This document shows, piece by piece, positions 23,301 to 32,043 of a stretch of DNA of 64,000 bases. The stretch is from Asparagopsis taxiformis (lineage: Eukaryota; Rhodophyta; Florideophyceae; Bonnemaisoniales; Bonnemaisoniaceae). The stretch is from positions 186,001-250,000 of the forward strand of contig JALQPE010002422.1 in NCBI GenBank assembly GCA_030407315.1. The letters run 5' to 3'. Below the pieces are notes generated by a model. That model was not told where the DNA came from. It searched no databases and saw nothing but the letters and a program-made list of their open reading frames with translations. Both the position numbers and the translations under genes were made by a program. Position 1 is the stretch's first letter. Each line of letters starts with the position of its first letter.

Positions 23301-25337
23301 TATTATTGGCCTGCAATGGCTGCGGACATAACCGGAACGGTTGAACGCTGTTCAGCGTGTGCGAGAAACCGATTACGGTTGCGCAAACATGCGAGTACCC
23401 TCCAGCTGTTCCCAGCTACCACACCATTGGATGACGTTGCAATTGACCTCCTCGGTCCTCTACCTCGTACCAAGAAAGGTAACGTGCACCTACTGGTGAT
23501 TTCGTGTCGCTTTACCAAGCTCACCCAGGTGGTTCCGCTGCGAAGCATTACGGCTTACCATGTGGCAGTAGCCTTTTGTACACATTGGGTGTTTAAGTAC
23601 GGTCCCCCACGGACATTATTATCCGATAACGGTCCGCAATTTGCGTCGAAGTTCTTCCAGGCCGTCTGCCTCCAGTTAGGAACGAAGAACGTCTTCACGA
23701 CGGCTTACCATCCCCAGACAAATGGGCAAGTCGAACGGTATAACCGTACTCTATTGAGCATGCTACGTAATTACGTTAATGATAACCAGGACGACTGGGA
23801 CGTCTACGCATCAGCGTTAACCTATGCGTACAACACGCACGTGCATCGCACAACGGGAACTACACCCTTCGACCTCATCCTAAGCCGACCTCCACCGCCA
23901 TATGCGACACACCATTCGGTGAAAAGGAGGGCAACGCCAGACGCGTTCACGAAGCAAGACTTCTTACGCCGTATTACGGATACCATTGATATGGCAGGTA
24001 AACGCCTTCACAGCGCGCAAGCACGCTACAAGCGTAACTTCGACCGGTCAATCCGGAAGTCTAAACGACTCATCACTACCGATGATTACGTTTATCTGGA
24101 TAATCCAGAAGTCCGTGAACGGAACAAGCTAACTCCAATAGCTCAAGGTCCCTATAGGGTTATCCGTGCCGGACGGCGAACGGTTTACATCGACCGCGAT
24201 GGTATCACCGAAAAGGTTAGTCTCGATAGAGTTGTACTCGCTCCGCGACCAACCGAGGAACCAACCTTACCACCTCGGCTACATGCCGCTAACGCACAAG
24301 CGTCACCATCAGGTGCAGATGCCCTCGCGCCGAATACACAATCACGCCAACCGACGGGCGACGGCCAACAATACGCGCCAAACGAATCACTTCCGCCAAC
24401 TCCTAATCAGGAATACCCCTTCAGGGATCAACCATCGTCTCCACGACAACCTACAATTAGGATAACACCTGAAGGTAGTGGTTTGGGACAAACCACCCTT
24501 CAGGAGGGGGCCCCCGACGCTGTGCGCGTAAGCAAAAATTTTGCAACTCCCTCTCGGGATCAACCTTGTAGTCTTTCACCCTTCGGTAACTCACCCACAA
24601 TTGGGAACGACGCACACGACCCAAGTCGTTCACCCACCCAGCCGGTAACTACCAACCGCAATCGCACACAATTGCGAAGAAGTCAACAAAGACGCCATGA
24701 CAACGCTGCCAATGCAGACCAAGACCAAGACGTCAACCCAGACCGGGCTCTTACATCGCACAAGCGAACGTTGCGACAAGACACGACAAATGTCGACGCT
24801 GCTGAAGCCGCCCGAAGACGTTCAAACCGCACAATTGCGACGAGAGGACAACCATCCAGGTCACGCGTACAGACGCCGAGTTCTCCACAACGGGACGCGA
24901 ACCCTCCATCGGGAGCCGAACTTCGCATAGCGAACCAAGCAAGTCAAGCACCCGCCCATTTGGCAAAACCCAAACCGGGTCGACACACTCGCTCAAGTGC
25001 GAAGAAGATAGCCACGGCAAACCCCGTAAGGTCTTTGGAAGCCACCCCCAATGGGGAACAAGAGAAAGCGCCACAGGGCACGCAGCCGAACTCGGAACGA
25101 GTAGCTCTCCCTGAAGGGACGAAGGAAACCCCAGAGGGAAGTAGCGACGCCGAACGCGCAACCTCAGAGGAGGAATATCCCATCGATGATCTCATCGATT
25201 ACGTCACTGACGACGACGGGGAACAATGGTTCCTTGTGAAATGGTATGGCTACCGAAAGCCGACATGGACGCAACGCGCGAACGTCCCCCCGAATGGGCA
25301 TCAAGGTACTTCCGTCGAAGCAACACCGCGAAGGTGA
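20313..25337 (+). CDS. pol: Pol polyprotein of element A (PR-RT-RH-IN-chromodomain)
   Basis: Opens after a TAA at 20310, in the +1 frame relative to gag and overlapping it by 77 nt. There is no ATG near its start, so gag-pol fusion by +1 frameshift is likely. Residues below count from the TTG at 20325. Aspartic protease DTGSG is at about 109. Reverse transcriptase has LPFGLKNAPATFQ and the catalytic YLDD at about 567. RNase H starts VDTDAS at about 720 and has TDHNALRWL. Integrase has an H-H-C-C finger at about 972-1015 and D, D, E residues in AIDLLGP, SDNGPQF and NGQVERYN. A GPY/F-like region is followed by a long Pro/Ser/Arg-rich, low-complexity stretch (about 1320-1610). A chromodomain-like tail (WFLVKWYGYRKPTW) is at about 1630-1643. 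No internal stops: potentially active. Confidence 0.93.
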   Translation, partial: RLKTLPTPWTLRRLRHVVGKLMTGSEVSHSRQEVERLRYSVDISPQPPPQEKAATPSRDQSLSQTPTPSGSPTGTRTSRPKASCLLKAAHYVVMGSIGLDPSILTPMRMVMDTGSGPSVIHERSLPHNWEQFQVPTGKVPQLADANGNPLRIKGKIILSLQLGHKSFEEEFFVAPKLAVPLILGTGAMNTHVDAIRCRAQRIDIHDGGSIAILVMSPTRKTSPTLSCYVDASRPSNGINLDRQPHGIRLSQSVNVPPRSQVTTTVVCAGGGLSILSPRDRILHRHRVSIPNGVAEVIPRQEFLTILTNFGTSDKYLPKGTIIGYALRAPERPMRPMALSRSTPSSQEASTMVTTLHQEQKGEATQPSNWKQEVSLDHLGQIPLRERILSMLSRHESMWDGSLGDIRATEHRIDIVEGSKPRRQQPYRMGPARREIARKEITSMLEKGVIEPSTSEWASPVVLVPKKDGKLRFCVDYRGLNDITVNDVYPLPRMDDCIDSLGDAQVFTTLDCNSGYWQIPVAQDDRDKTAFTSHLGTYRFKRLPFGLKNAPATFQRAIDIILSSVRWQTCLIYLDDVIVFSRDEAEHLHHVDQVLSLLREAGVTLKLTKCHFFEKKVDYLGHVVMPGKLAVAQNATSAIADAIFPQTPTQMRSFLGSCGVFRRFIKGYAAIAHPLNEMLTKDSLPKFGKEPPTEDQQRAFNALKEVMIKPPILALPKLGQPYTVDTDASAYQIGCALLQQQGEENDLKPIGYWSRTLTKPERGYSPTERECLAVVWAVTILRPYLEQTKFVVRTDHNALRWLMNINDPSGRLCRWRLRLAEFDYQIVYRPGRVHQLPDALSRVETNGETPVTIDDEIPTLLATHAPQGETSWDDDTDVWFYDLSLARDHAEEAPNRNGTPVLTTHPQTENYCPITLQEWLEEQRTDDFCQQALASQKSDSLFFEDEDGVLCRKSKLDGSSQIVVPKALRQRLLTMCHHGILAGHPGQNRMYDTMRLSYYWPAMAADITGTVERCSACARNRLRLRKHASTLQLFPATTPLDDVAIDLLGPLPRTKKGNVHLLVISCRFTKLTQVVPLRSITAYHVAVAFCTHWVFKYGPPRTLLSDNGPQFASKFFQAVCLQLGTKNVFTTAYHPQTNGQVERYNRTLLSMLRNYVNDNQDDWDVYASALTYAYNTHVHRTTGTTPFDLILSRPPPPYATHHSVKRRATPDAFTKQDFLRRITDTIDMAGKRLHSAQARYKRNFDRSIRKSKRLITTDDYVYLDNPEVRERNKLTPIAQGPYRVIRAGRRTVYIDRDGITEKVSLDRVVLAPRPTEEPTLPPRLHAANAQASPSGADALAPNTQSRQPTGDGQQYAPNESLPPTPNQEYPFRDQPSSPRQPTIRITPEGSGLGQTTLQEGAPDAVRVSKNFATPSRDQPCSLSPFGNSPTIGNDAHDPSRSPTQPVTTNRNRTQLRRSQQRRHDNAANADQDQDVNPDRALTSHKRTLRQDTTNVDAAEAARRRSNRTIATRGQPSRSRVQTPSSPQRDANPPSGAELRIANQASQAPAHLAKPKPGRHTRSSAKKIATANPVRSLEATPNGEQEKAPQGTQPNSERVALPEGTKETPEGSSDAERATSEEEYPIDDLIDYVTDDDGEQWFLVKWYGYRKPTWTQRANVPPNGHQGTSVEATPRR

Positions 25338-25697
25338 CAAGCCACCACGCCGAGCGCGCACGCGCAAACCCAAGAGAGGGAAGAAGTAGAATAACCCCAC
25401 AGGGATAAGAACCTAACAAGGTACCCACTGGGTGGAGCTACCAAACCTCGGAGGGTCAAGCCAAAAAGGGCGCACTTTATCACCGCCAACCGGAGCCACT
25501 GTGGAAATTTAGATTTCAGGAAATGAAAAAAATTGACCAAAAAAGGGTTTCAACAAACAAATCCGCACGTCAGCGTGATGATGCATCTTTAATGTACCTC
25601 AGAGGTGCCTCAGGACTACCTGATGAACAATGGCGCAACGCAAAAGCGTGTTCAAACTACCGTTAGAGGTTATTCTCCCAAAGGCAATTGCCAGTCC

Positions 25698-28600
25698 TTA
25701 GCGACGATAATGGCTAGAAGGCCGAGGCCGATGAGAGGCAGACGGTGCCGTAGGGGCAGGAGCGCGTACATTCGTCGAAGGACGAGGATGGCGGGGTGCA
25801 ACCCTTGCGAAGGTAGGATTACGACGCAAACCGCGTTGCGGAACTGCACTAGAACCCCGACGACGGGCAGGCACAGGGCCATGCGAAGACGCAACCGCAG
25901 AGGCGGATAACCCAACTGCTGGGATGGACGCGGGAGGCGGAGAAACATCTGGCGACTCAGGCGACCCTAACCGGGCATCAAGACGCGCAAGTAAAGGATT
26001 ACTAGCATCCGCAGCACCCACGGGGGAATGAAGACGAGTACGCACGTTGCGTTCGGGAAGACCCTCATCGGGAGATCGAGCGCGACGACGCGAGTAACCA
26101 GGCTGAACTGCCTCCTCGCCACCCTCTTCGGGAATAACTGCTTGCTGCAGTAGACGCCTGGCGTCCTCCAACTCACCTTCTAATTCCCCAACCCGGGTTC
26201 GCAATTCTGCTGCCTCCAGGCGTGCGGCCTCAACCTCCCTATCCGCTGTGCGGCGACGCTCTCGGGCGATGTTACGCTGTTCGCGTCCTTGTTTATAGCG
26301 AGCAGCTAACGTAATGCACGACAATGCGAGTCCATCCAACGCGGATCTTACGATGTAACGCCCATTGGCAGAGGCAAAAATGGAAGCCACCGTACCATCC
26401 CCGAGATCATCGGCCAACCGCCGCACATGCGGAATCGATAGCAATTCGCGACTCGACAATTCCCCACGTAGGATATCAACAGCAGGAGGCTGACGCGTGA
26501 CTACATCATCACCGTTCACGGATGGCTCAGAGCCTTGGTCGGATGTCAGAAGCGCCTCCATGGCGGGACCCACTTGGGATGAAGGGGCAGCTGTAGGCTG
26601 AGGGGTTGGCGCGGTAGGCGCGACGGTCATCGGGACCTGACTTTCGTACAAGTCATCAGCACCACTGGGTGGTAAGGAAGCAACAGGAGCGAAGCTCCGT
26701 CCTGCGTAAGGCGAACGCCCAGCTGGGCCTCCCGCCTCGGCGGCCGTCCACCACGGACGCGGCACAAATGCCTCGCCAACAGGCTGATATTTGTAAGAGT
26801 CGGGGTGACCGTCGGAATACCTGTCAGGCTCCACGCCGTAATACCCATCTTCGGTGAACTCACCATCTCTGCGATAAGGCGGCAGCTCTGCGACTGTACC
26901 ATCTCGATGGTTTAACACGTTAATACGTAACGCCCTCACCGGCAAGTCAACAGTCCTGTAGATAACCACCTTCTCCGGTGCCACTCCCGTGATGTTGGTA
27001 CTGACCAATTCCTGCGGATAATCATCACCCCCAAGGGCCACCTTCAGCAACCGACGCACTACCGAACCAGGTAACTCCCGACTATAGGGGACCACGTCCG
27101 ACACCGGAACCTTCGGGATATCGTACCAAGTACTGCTCACCCTATTGAGGAGTTCCTCCGCCATCACCGGCACAAAGCCCCGCGTCTCGGCGGTACGAGC
27201 CAACTCGATCCCTATAAGGATATCCCTCTCCAACTCGAGGTACGATCGGAACCTGTCCATTCGCCATTCGGGCGCGTCGCGAAGAGCGGAATTGTGGAAA
27301 TACACCAGCGACGGAGGGTCGGCAACGGGCAAACACATCGGTGGAGATGACTTGCCTTCCCAAGTGGGATCATCCCATAGCGGGTCCAAAGCTTCCCTAG
27401 CTACCTTCATGGGTCTAGTGGCCGGCTCAGCAGAGCTACCATGACGGTGCGCGAACACGCGATAATCATTCGCCGTCACCTGACGCCCCATCCTTCGGGA
27501 AGTAACCCTAGCGTGCAAACGCATATGATGCTCGTAGCTACCCGTATCGGGACGTGGAGGGTACGCAAACCAGCGTGACCGAACCATCGGTAGATCCGCT
27601 ACGGAGCCTTGGTACGATCCTTCTTGGAACAAGCGACGATTCATACGTTCGACGTAAAGCGCATCTCCGGGATGGAGCAGGAAAGTCCTGTCGCTGCATA
27701 GCGTATGGGGGACACGGAAGTGACGCATAGGGCGACTCGAAGGGAGACGGGCGTAAGCCGACCAACATTCGTTTTGAACCTGATGGTTTTGACCCCGGAG
27801 GGAGCTCATGAGAAGCATATCGCGACGTAACTCGCTTCTCGGGCGATCCGTAAAGTCCCTACGAGGGAGTCGCGCAAACGGGTAGTGTTCCCAAGGAGCG
27901 GCGAGCTCACGCCTGAAAGGCAAGGCTTGCGAGTCGAATACCACCAGTTCATCAGCATTGGCTGGGTAGAATTCTCCCATGGAGCGCCAATTGGCAGTCG
28001 GCTTAGGTGCCCGAGGGGGAGTGTCGTGTGACGGAACAGCTGGTGCTGGAGCAGACGCAACCGCGTAAGGGTCAACCAAGGCGGTGCCCGACGGTCTTAC
28101 GCCTACAGAGGCATCGGCGGCAGCCGCACCAGACCCACTTCGGGTAACTCTGCCAGTAGAGGCATATGGGTCTATGACCTTCTCGACAGGTTGAGCATTA
28201 GCCTTTTCGGCTGCAGCCTTCTCGGCTTCTGCTCGAGCAGCCTCGCGGCGCAATTCTTCTTCCCTACGCTTTCGAGCGTCCGCCAGTATCTGTTGGTTGC
28301 GGCGGCCATAGTCCTCATAGGGATTCGCTGAAGCGTCATGACCAGAAGAGGTACGAGCCGCCGGGGCGGAAGGACGAGAAGTAATCGGACGCGAACTTGG
28401 CGAAGGCCTGACGTTCGGCTGCCTTGTTGGCCTGGGCGTAGCGCCTCCCTCGGCGACGACTTCTATCACCTCCTCGGTGTCGGCCGGCATGGCTCCCTTT
28501 GGGGACGGGCCGGCGGCCTTCGATGACTCACCTTCGCGTGATGGCGGATTAACCGATGACGGTTTGACACTTGCCACTGGGGTGGAAGGCTTCGGGGAAG

Positions 28601-28964
28601 CAGGCGATTCAGCCGGAACAGAGTCGCGCTCTTGTGCGCTTGCCCTGGTAGGGGGGACCGTCTCTTCGGAACGTGCTTGCGCACTCACAACCTTGCCAGC
28701 AGGCGACGCTGGATCAGCGGTGCCTTTGGCGGCAGTCGAACGCGTTCGCGTTTGCGATTGAGCCGCGGTGGCTGACGGCACGCGTGGCGCTGAAGTCGAC
28801 GAAGACTTAGCCGGTGTAGGCGGAACCCCGGTGCGGGAGGAGGAAGCCTGGTGGCGCGTCGTGGGACGGCGAACGCTGGAGCGTGTGGTAGGACGGTTGG
28901 GCGAACCCATATTGTCTCCTTCCTCTTCAGAGGATTCGAATTGAATCGGAGCACGAGGGGTCAT
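25698..28964 (-). CDS. Antisense accessory ORF of element A (unknown family)
   Basis: The frame is open from 29069, but the first ATG is at 28964 (MTPRAPIQFESSEEEGDN), giving 1,088 aa. It lies wholly between pol and the 3' LTR and is transcribed toward pol; 360 bp separate the two 3' ends. Residue numbers are from 28964. Residues 1-330 are Pro/Ser/Thr/Ala-rich with a charged helix (KRREEELRREAARAEAEKA, about 230-250). About 365-740 is a compact, tryptophan-containing region of unknown fold (LPRRDFTDRPRSELRRDMLL, VYFHNSALRDAPEW). About 890-945 is a coiled coil (REVEAARLEAAELRTRVGELE). The C-terminus is Ser/Pro/Arg-rich. The central region and coiled coil align by eye with the ORF relic at 56461-58666, and a third related start is at 63560. 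No known enzyme motif is seen. A separate antisense promoter is expected; a TTTTTATC sequence about 20 bp upstream of the ATG is the only hint. Confidence 0.8.
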   Translation of the reverse strand: MTPRAPIQFESSEEEGDNMGSPNRPTTRSSVRRPTTRHQASSSRTGVPPTPAKSSSTSAPRVPSATAAQSQTRTRSTAAKGTADPASPAGKVVSAQARSEETVPPTRASAQERDSVPAESPASPKPSTPVASVKPSSVNPPSREGESSKAAGPSPKGAMPADTEEVIEVVAEGGATPRPTRQPNVRPSPSSRPITSRPSAPAARTSSGHDASANPYEDYGRRNQQILADARKRREEELRREAARAEAEKAAAEKANAQPVEKVIDPYASTGRVTRSGSGAAAADASVGVRPSGTALVDPYAVASAPAPAVPSHDTPPRAPKPTANWRSMGEFYPANADELVVFDSQALPFRRELAAPWEHYPFARLPRRDFTDRPRSELRRDMLLMSSLRGQNHQVQNECWSAYARLPSSRPMRHFRVPHTLCSDRTFLLHPGDALYVERMNRRLFQEGSYQGSVADLPMVRSRWFAYPPRPDTGSYEHHMRLHARVTSRRMGRQVTANDYRVFAHRHGSSAEPATRPMKVAREALDPLWDDPTWEGKSSPPMCLPVADPPSLVYFHNSALRDAPEWRMDRFRSYLELERDILIGIELARTAETRGFVPVMAEELLNRVSSTWYDIPKVPVSDVVPYSRELPGSVVRRLLKVALGGDDYPQELVSTNITGVAPEKVVIYRTVDLPVRALRINVLNHRDGTVAELPPYRRDGEFTEDGYYGVEPDRYSDGHPDSYKYQPVGEAFVPRPWWTAAEAGGPAGRSPYAGRSFAPVASLPPSGADDLYESQVPMTVAPTAPTPQPTAAPSSQVGPAMEALLTSDQGSEPSVNGDDVVTRQPPAVDILRGELSSRELLSIPHVRRLADDLGDGTVASIFASANGRYIVRSALDGLALSCITLAARYKQGREQRNIARERRRTADREVEAARLEAAELRTRVGELEGELEDARRLLQQAVIPEEGGEEAVQPGYSRRRARSPDEGLPERNVRTRLHSPVGAADASNPLLARLDARLGSPESPDVSPPPASIPAVGLSASAVASSHGPVPARRRGSSAVPQRGLRRNPTFARVAPRHPRPSTNVRAPAPTAPSASHRPRPSSHYRR

Positions 28965-29464
28965 CCTAAAAGCCAGTAGAGGCGATGACGGACGTTGATA
29001 AAAACCCTGAAGCGGGACGAACAAGTGGCCTATTGGCTTAAGTCTCCGGGAGGGAGCTGCGCTATTCAACCCAGGAAGGGGGATCGCGAGGCAATGGGCC
29101 GAAACGGCGAATGCAAGCCTCGAATTGGCACCGCTCGTGCGATCACGCGGCTAATTATTTAGCAGATGGACGCAAAAACCCTTTGAGGGATAATGGAAAG
29201 GACGCGAATGCGTGGACGCAGTTGGACACCGAAGGGTGAATACGCTGTGTTGCGTTAGGACGATGATGAACCTGAAACAGGTATTGATTCCAATAGGAAA
29301 CGGTCGGGCGGAACTCGGGAAGAGTCGGATGGACAACACATTTAGTGTGCACGCGCCGCGCGCGGGAAAATTTTGAATTGCACAATGCAACGGCCACAGC
29401 CAAAAATTGTAATTTTTATTTGATCAAATTTTGTCGGGACGACAAATCTCTCAGGAGGGGGCCG
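28965..29464. other. Antisense ORF leader and 3' non-coding region of element A
   Basis: 500 bp between the antisense ORF start and the 3' LTR. No sense-strand gene. Ends with the polypurine tract. Confidence 0.6.
29453..29461 (+). other. Polypurine tract of element A
   Basis: AGGAGGGGG, three bases before the 3' LTR start at 29465; expected plus-strand primer site. Confidence 0.75.
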
Positions 29465-30147
29465 TGTCGTACCGCCTGGCGGTCCTCGCTGATCGAGCCG
29501 TGTCGCTTCCCTATTGGGTACCCACTTACGGGATGTGCCAATCAGAAGGCACCAGCCAACTGGCGTGTTTCCTATACTTAGGACCAGCTAAGGCTGACAA
29601 ATAACCCCACCCGGGCCTATCGGCCCCGGCCAAGACCCCACAAGGGGCAAATTTTAACTTAGGCTGATCAGCCATACATTACAATGTAAGCCTATTGGCA
29701 ATGACCTCGCGGGTAGGCGAGCGCCAGTAATTGGGTTCTGATTGGTCACTAACTGGATATTTATTCCTAACCACTAACCCTAGCTTACAGTAGACTTAGT
29801 ATAAAACGGCCACTGGAATAGCCAGTAGGCACGGTTTCTAGAGTAACGTAAACTCAAGTGGAATTACGACCCACGGGAACAGTGTTTGCATACCTATTGT
29901 TCAACCCCTCTCCGGGAAAACCTTAGGGTTAGCCAACAGCTCGACGGATTACGTCATCTTGCTCCATTAATACGCATCTCGCGTGAGCGCTATAATCGCA
30001 CAACCCCCTCCGGGTAGCGATCCCTTCTCTCTCACGAGACTACCCGCCGGGTACCTATAAGGTTCATCTGCTCTACCACTTCCTCTACCGAGGCTCGGGA
30101 CACCTGTCGGGTGGTTTGCCGCTCTAGCGGATTTTCTACCTGCTACA
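29465..30147 (+). repeat. 3' LTR of element A
   Basis: 683 bp, TGTCGTACC...CTGCTACA. By eye it differs from the 5' LTR at four positions (for example ATAAAACGG versus ATAAGACGG). Confidence 0.92.
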
Positions 30148-30148
30148 C

Positions 30149-31384
30149 ATGGCAGAGGTCGCTATCCACTTCTGGAAGCGAGGTGTTCCGTTCAAGACCG
30201 GAAGCGAGATGGTGGCCTATAGGAACCACGGATACATGGACGGCACGTACCCGGCGTGGTGCAACGTCACCATCAATATGCCCGCCATCGATTCGAATGA
30301 GATGGTGTGGCGAACAAGGAGCACAACCGGTGCTACGGTCAGAGTTCGTGCAGAGCAGAAGAGCGTCGCTCTCATGATGGAGTTGATCAGCCAGCATTCA
30401 CAGCCTGGTGATATTGTTGTCGATCCATTCTCTGGCACTTTCGCAACGGGAAAAGCAGCTATGAGCTTGCCTGAGCACCGTGTTTTCGTCGGCAGTGACG
30501 TGGACAAATTGTGTGTGGCACGATCGCTTCCAAAGCTGTGTGCAGTCATGTCACGTGTAATTCTTTCAAACAACACTGACATGAGGGTCACGACAGAAGC
30601 GAAACAGAGTGCTGAGAAGTTCTTGGCGTCCCCCTCTGTCACGATGCGTACACAGAGGGAACGCAGGATCATCGAACCCCCACCTGGCCTTCCCCTGTAC
30701 CAGAGGTTCCCGAAATATATTCGGCAGTACCTCTGGCAGCTGTGCCCAGAGTCGATTGCGTCGCACGAGCACATGGAAAAACCGGTACATTATTGGCCAC
30801 CTTCCCTGCGCCGCTGGTTGCAAACTGAAAACCCTCGCGTGATGCGGGCACACGATTGTGTTGCGAAAAAATTGAGCGTTCGACCATCGCTGATTAAGCA
30901 TCCAAATGCAGGAAGAGGGCTCTTCGCTGAACAGACATTTAATGTTGGCGACGAAGTATGTGCATACTACGGAACTGTTGTGTACTCTGATATGAGCAAG
31001 GAGTCGATGAGGTTCGCGTACGGAGAGGGTCACATGGCGATAACGAAGGAAACATTCTTGATGTATGCCATCAAGCTGTATGCAACAGCGGAGGACGACG
31101 AAAACATCGAGCATCCAATTTGGATTGTTCCGGCTCCGTTCTGTTCGGCGCAGTTCATCAACGACCCGCGGTATTTGCGAGGTGAGGACACTCCGGCGGA
31201 AGACACCAGGCGGATGGCCAACGTCGAGTTTGTCGAGAACTACAGCAGCGGTTCGACGGGGAAGAAGCTCAAGGCGAAGGACCTAGAAAATCCGAAGATC
31301 ATCGTAGTACGTGCAATCCGCGATATCCGTCCAGGGCAGGAGCTCTACGTTCATTATGGGACAGCGTTTAGAGCATGGAATTAG
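30149..31384 (+). CDS. DNA methyltransferase-like/SET fusion, 5'-truncated by the LTR
   Basis: The open frame begins at an ATG two bases after the LTR, so the true N-terminus has probably been lost. Residues about 1-120 match the C-terminal half of an N4/N6 DNA methyltransferase: RAEQKSVALMMELI, then PGDIVVDPFSGTFATGKAAM (motif I, usually DPFxGSGT) and VFVGSDVD. The D/N-PP-Y catalytic motif that precedes this in the family is absent. Residues about 250-408 form a SET domain: HPNAGRGLFAEQTF, DEVCAYYGTVVY, FINDPRY, NVEFVENY, RAIRDIRPGQELYVHYG. SET domains methylate protein lysines, so the intact gene may have coupled DNA and histone methylation. AATAAA at 31416-31421 follows the stop. Activity here is doubtful without the missing part. 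Confidence 0.8.
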   Translation: MAEVAIHFWKRGVPFKTGSEMVAYRNHGYMDGTYPAWCNVTINMPAIDSNEMVWRTRSTTGATVRVRAEQKSVALMMELISQHSQPGDIVVDPFSGTFATGKAAMSLPEHRVFVGSDVDKLCVARSLPKLCAVMSRVILSNNTDMRVTTEAKQSAEKFLASPSVTMRTQRERRIIEPPPGLPLYQRFPKYIRQYLWQLCPESIASHEHMEKPVHYWPPSLRRWLQTENPRVMRAHDCVAKKLSVRPSLIKHPNAGRGLFAEQTFNVGDEVCAYYGTVVYSDMSKESMRFAYGEGHMAITKETFLMYAIKLYATAEDDENIEHPIWIVPAPFCSAQFINDPRYLRGEDTPAEDTRRMANVEFVENYSSGSTGKKLKAKDLENPKIIVVRAIRDIRPGQELYVHYGTAFRAWN

Positions 31385-32043
31385 GGTCACGAGAGATGTT
31401 TTCATTTCGACTACAAATAAAGCTACGTTCCAGAGTTGAAGTATATCATATAATGCAGCATGTCCAGCCACCATTAGTCCAGGGTGAAACCTATTGAGCA
31501 GTACTCGCCTGTCAAAAACCAATCGTTCACACTCTAGGTGCACTTCGTCCGAGCAGTGAACCTGACTGCTTGGATGCTGTTATGCGTGCAGATGCAAAAT
31601 ACACGACCAAGTTGAAATGGACGCCCGGTGGATGTCCAGCTCAGTTGCATTACTGTCCAGCCCAGAAATTCTACAATTCAGGGCAGATAAAATATTGCAA
31701 AAAACATCGATTTCAGCGGGTCGATTGTGCCGTACGGCACACCCTCATCTCAAAAACATGTTCACATGTGCATGTTTTTGAGAATAGCCCAAATTTTAAT
31801 TCAAATCAGGACGTCTTCCGGACATAGGGGTGCTGGCGGCCTAGCTCGACAGCTGTAATTGTACCTCATTAAATACTGTTGATGACTGCCTACCGTATAC
31901 AATCTGGACTGTTGGCGTATTCTCCGGTACTTGACCTGACCTGAACGTTCATCGCAGACCGTTGTGGTTACCGACACTATACAGCAATCTTTTTTGTATC
32001 TCGTGCAACTCAATCCTTCCATCGCTTCCGGGAAGGCTTCATT
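31385..32043. other. Spacer with a small hairpin
   Basis: No gene. 31748-31783 is a perfect 13-bp inverted repeat (TCTCAAAAACATG / CATGTTTTTGAGA) around a 10-nt loop. Confidence 0.55.

Larger units (their letters stand above)
17692..30147 (+). mobile_element. Complete Ty3/gypsy chromovirus-like LTR retrotransposon, family A
   Basis: 12,456 bp: 5' LTR, primer site, gag, pol (+1 relative frame), a 3.3-kb ORF on the opposite strand, polypurine tract, 3' LTR. Both LTRs are 683 bp and I count four differences, so insertion was recent. The flanks (GCTGG left, CATGG right) do not form a 5-bp target duplication. The left flank is family-B gag and the right flank an unrelated methyltransferase-SET gene, so one side has been lost or recombined since insertion. 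Confidence 0.9.

Noticed and set aside
30140..30156. CATGG on both outer sides of element A as a target duplication
   Set aside because: On the left CATGG is four bases away from the LTR start (CATGGCTGG|TGTCG), so it does not abut the LTR; probably coincidence.
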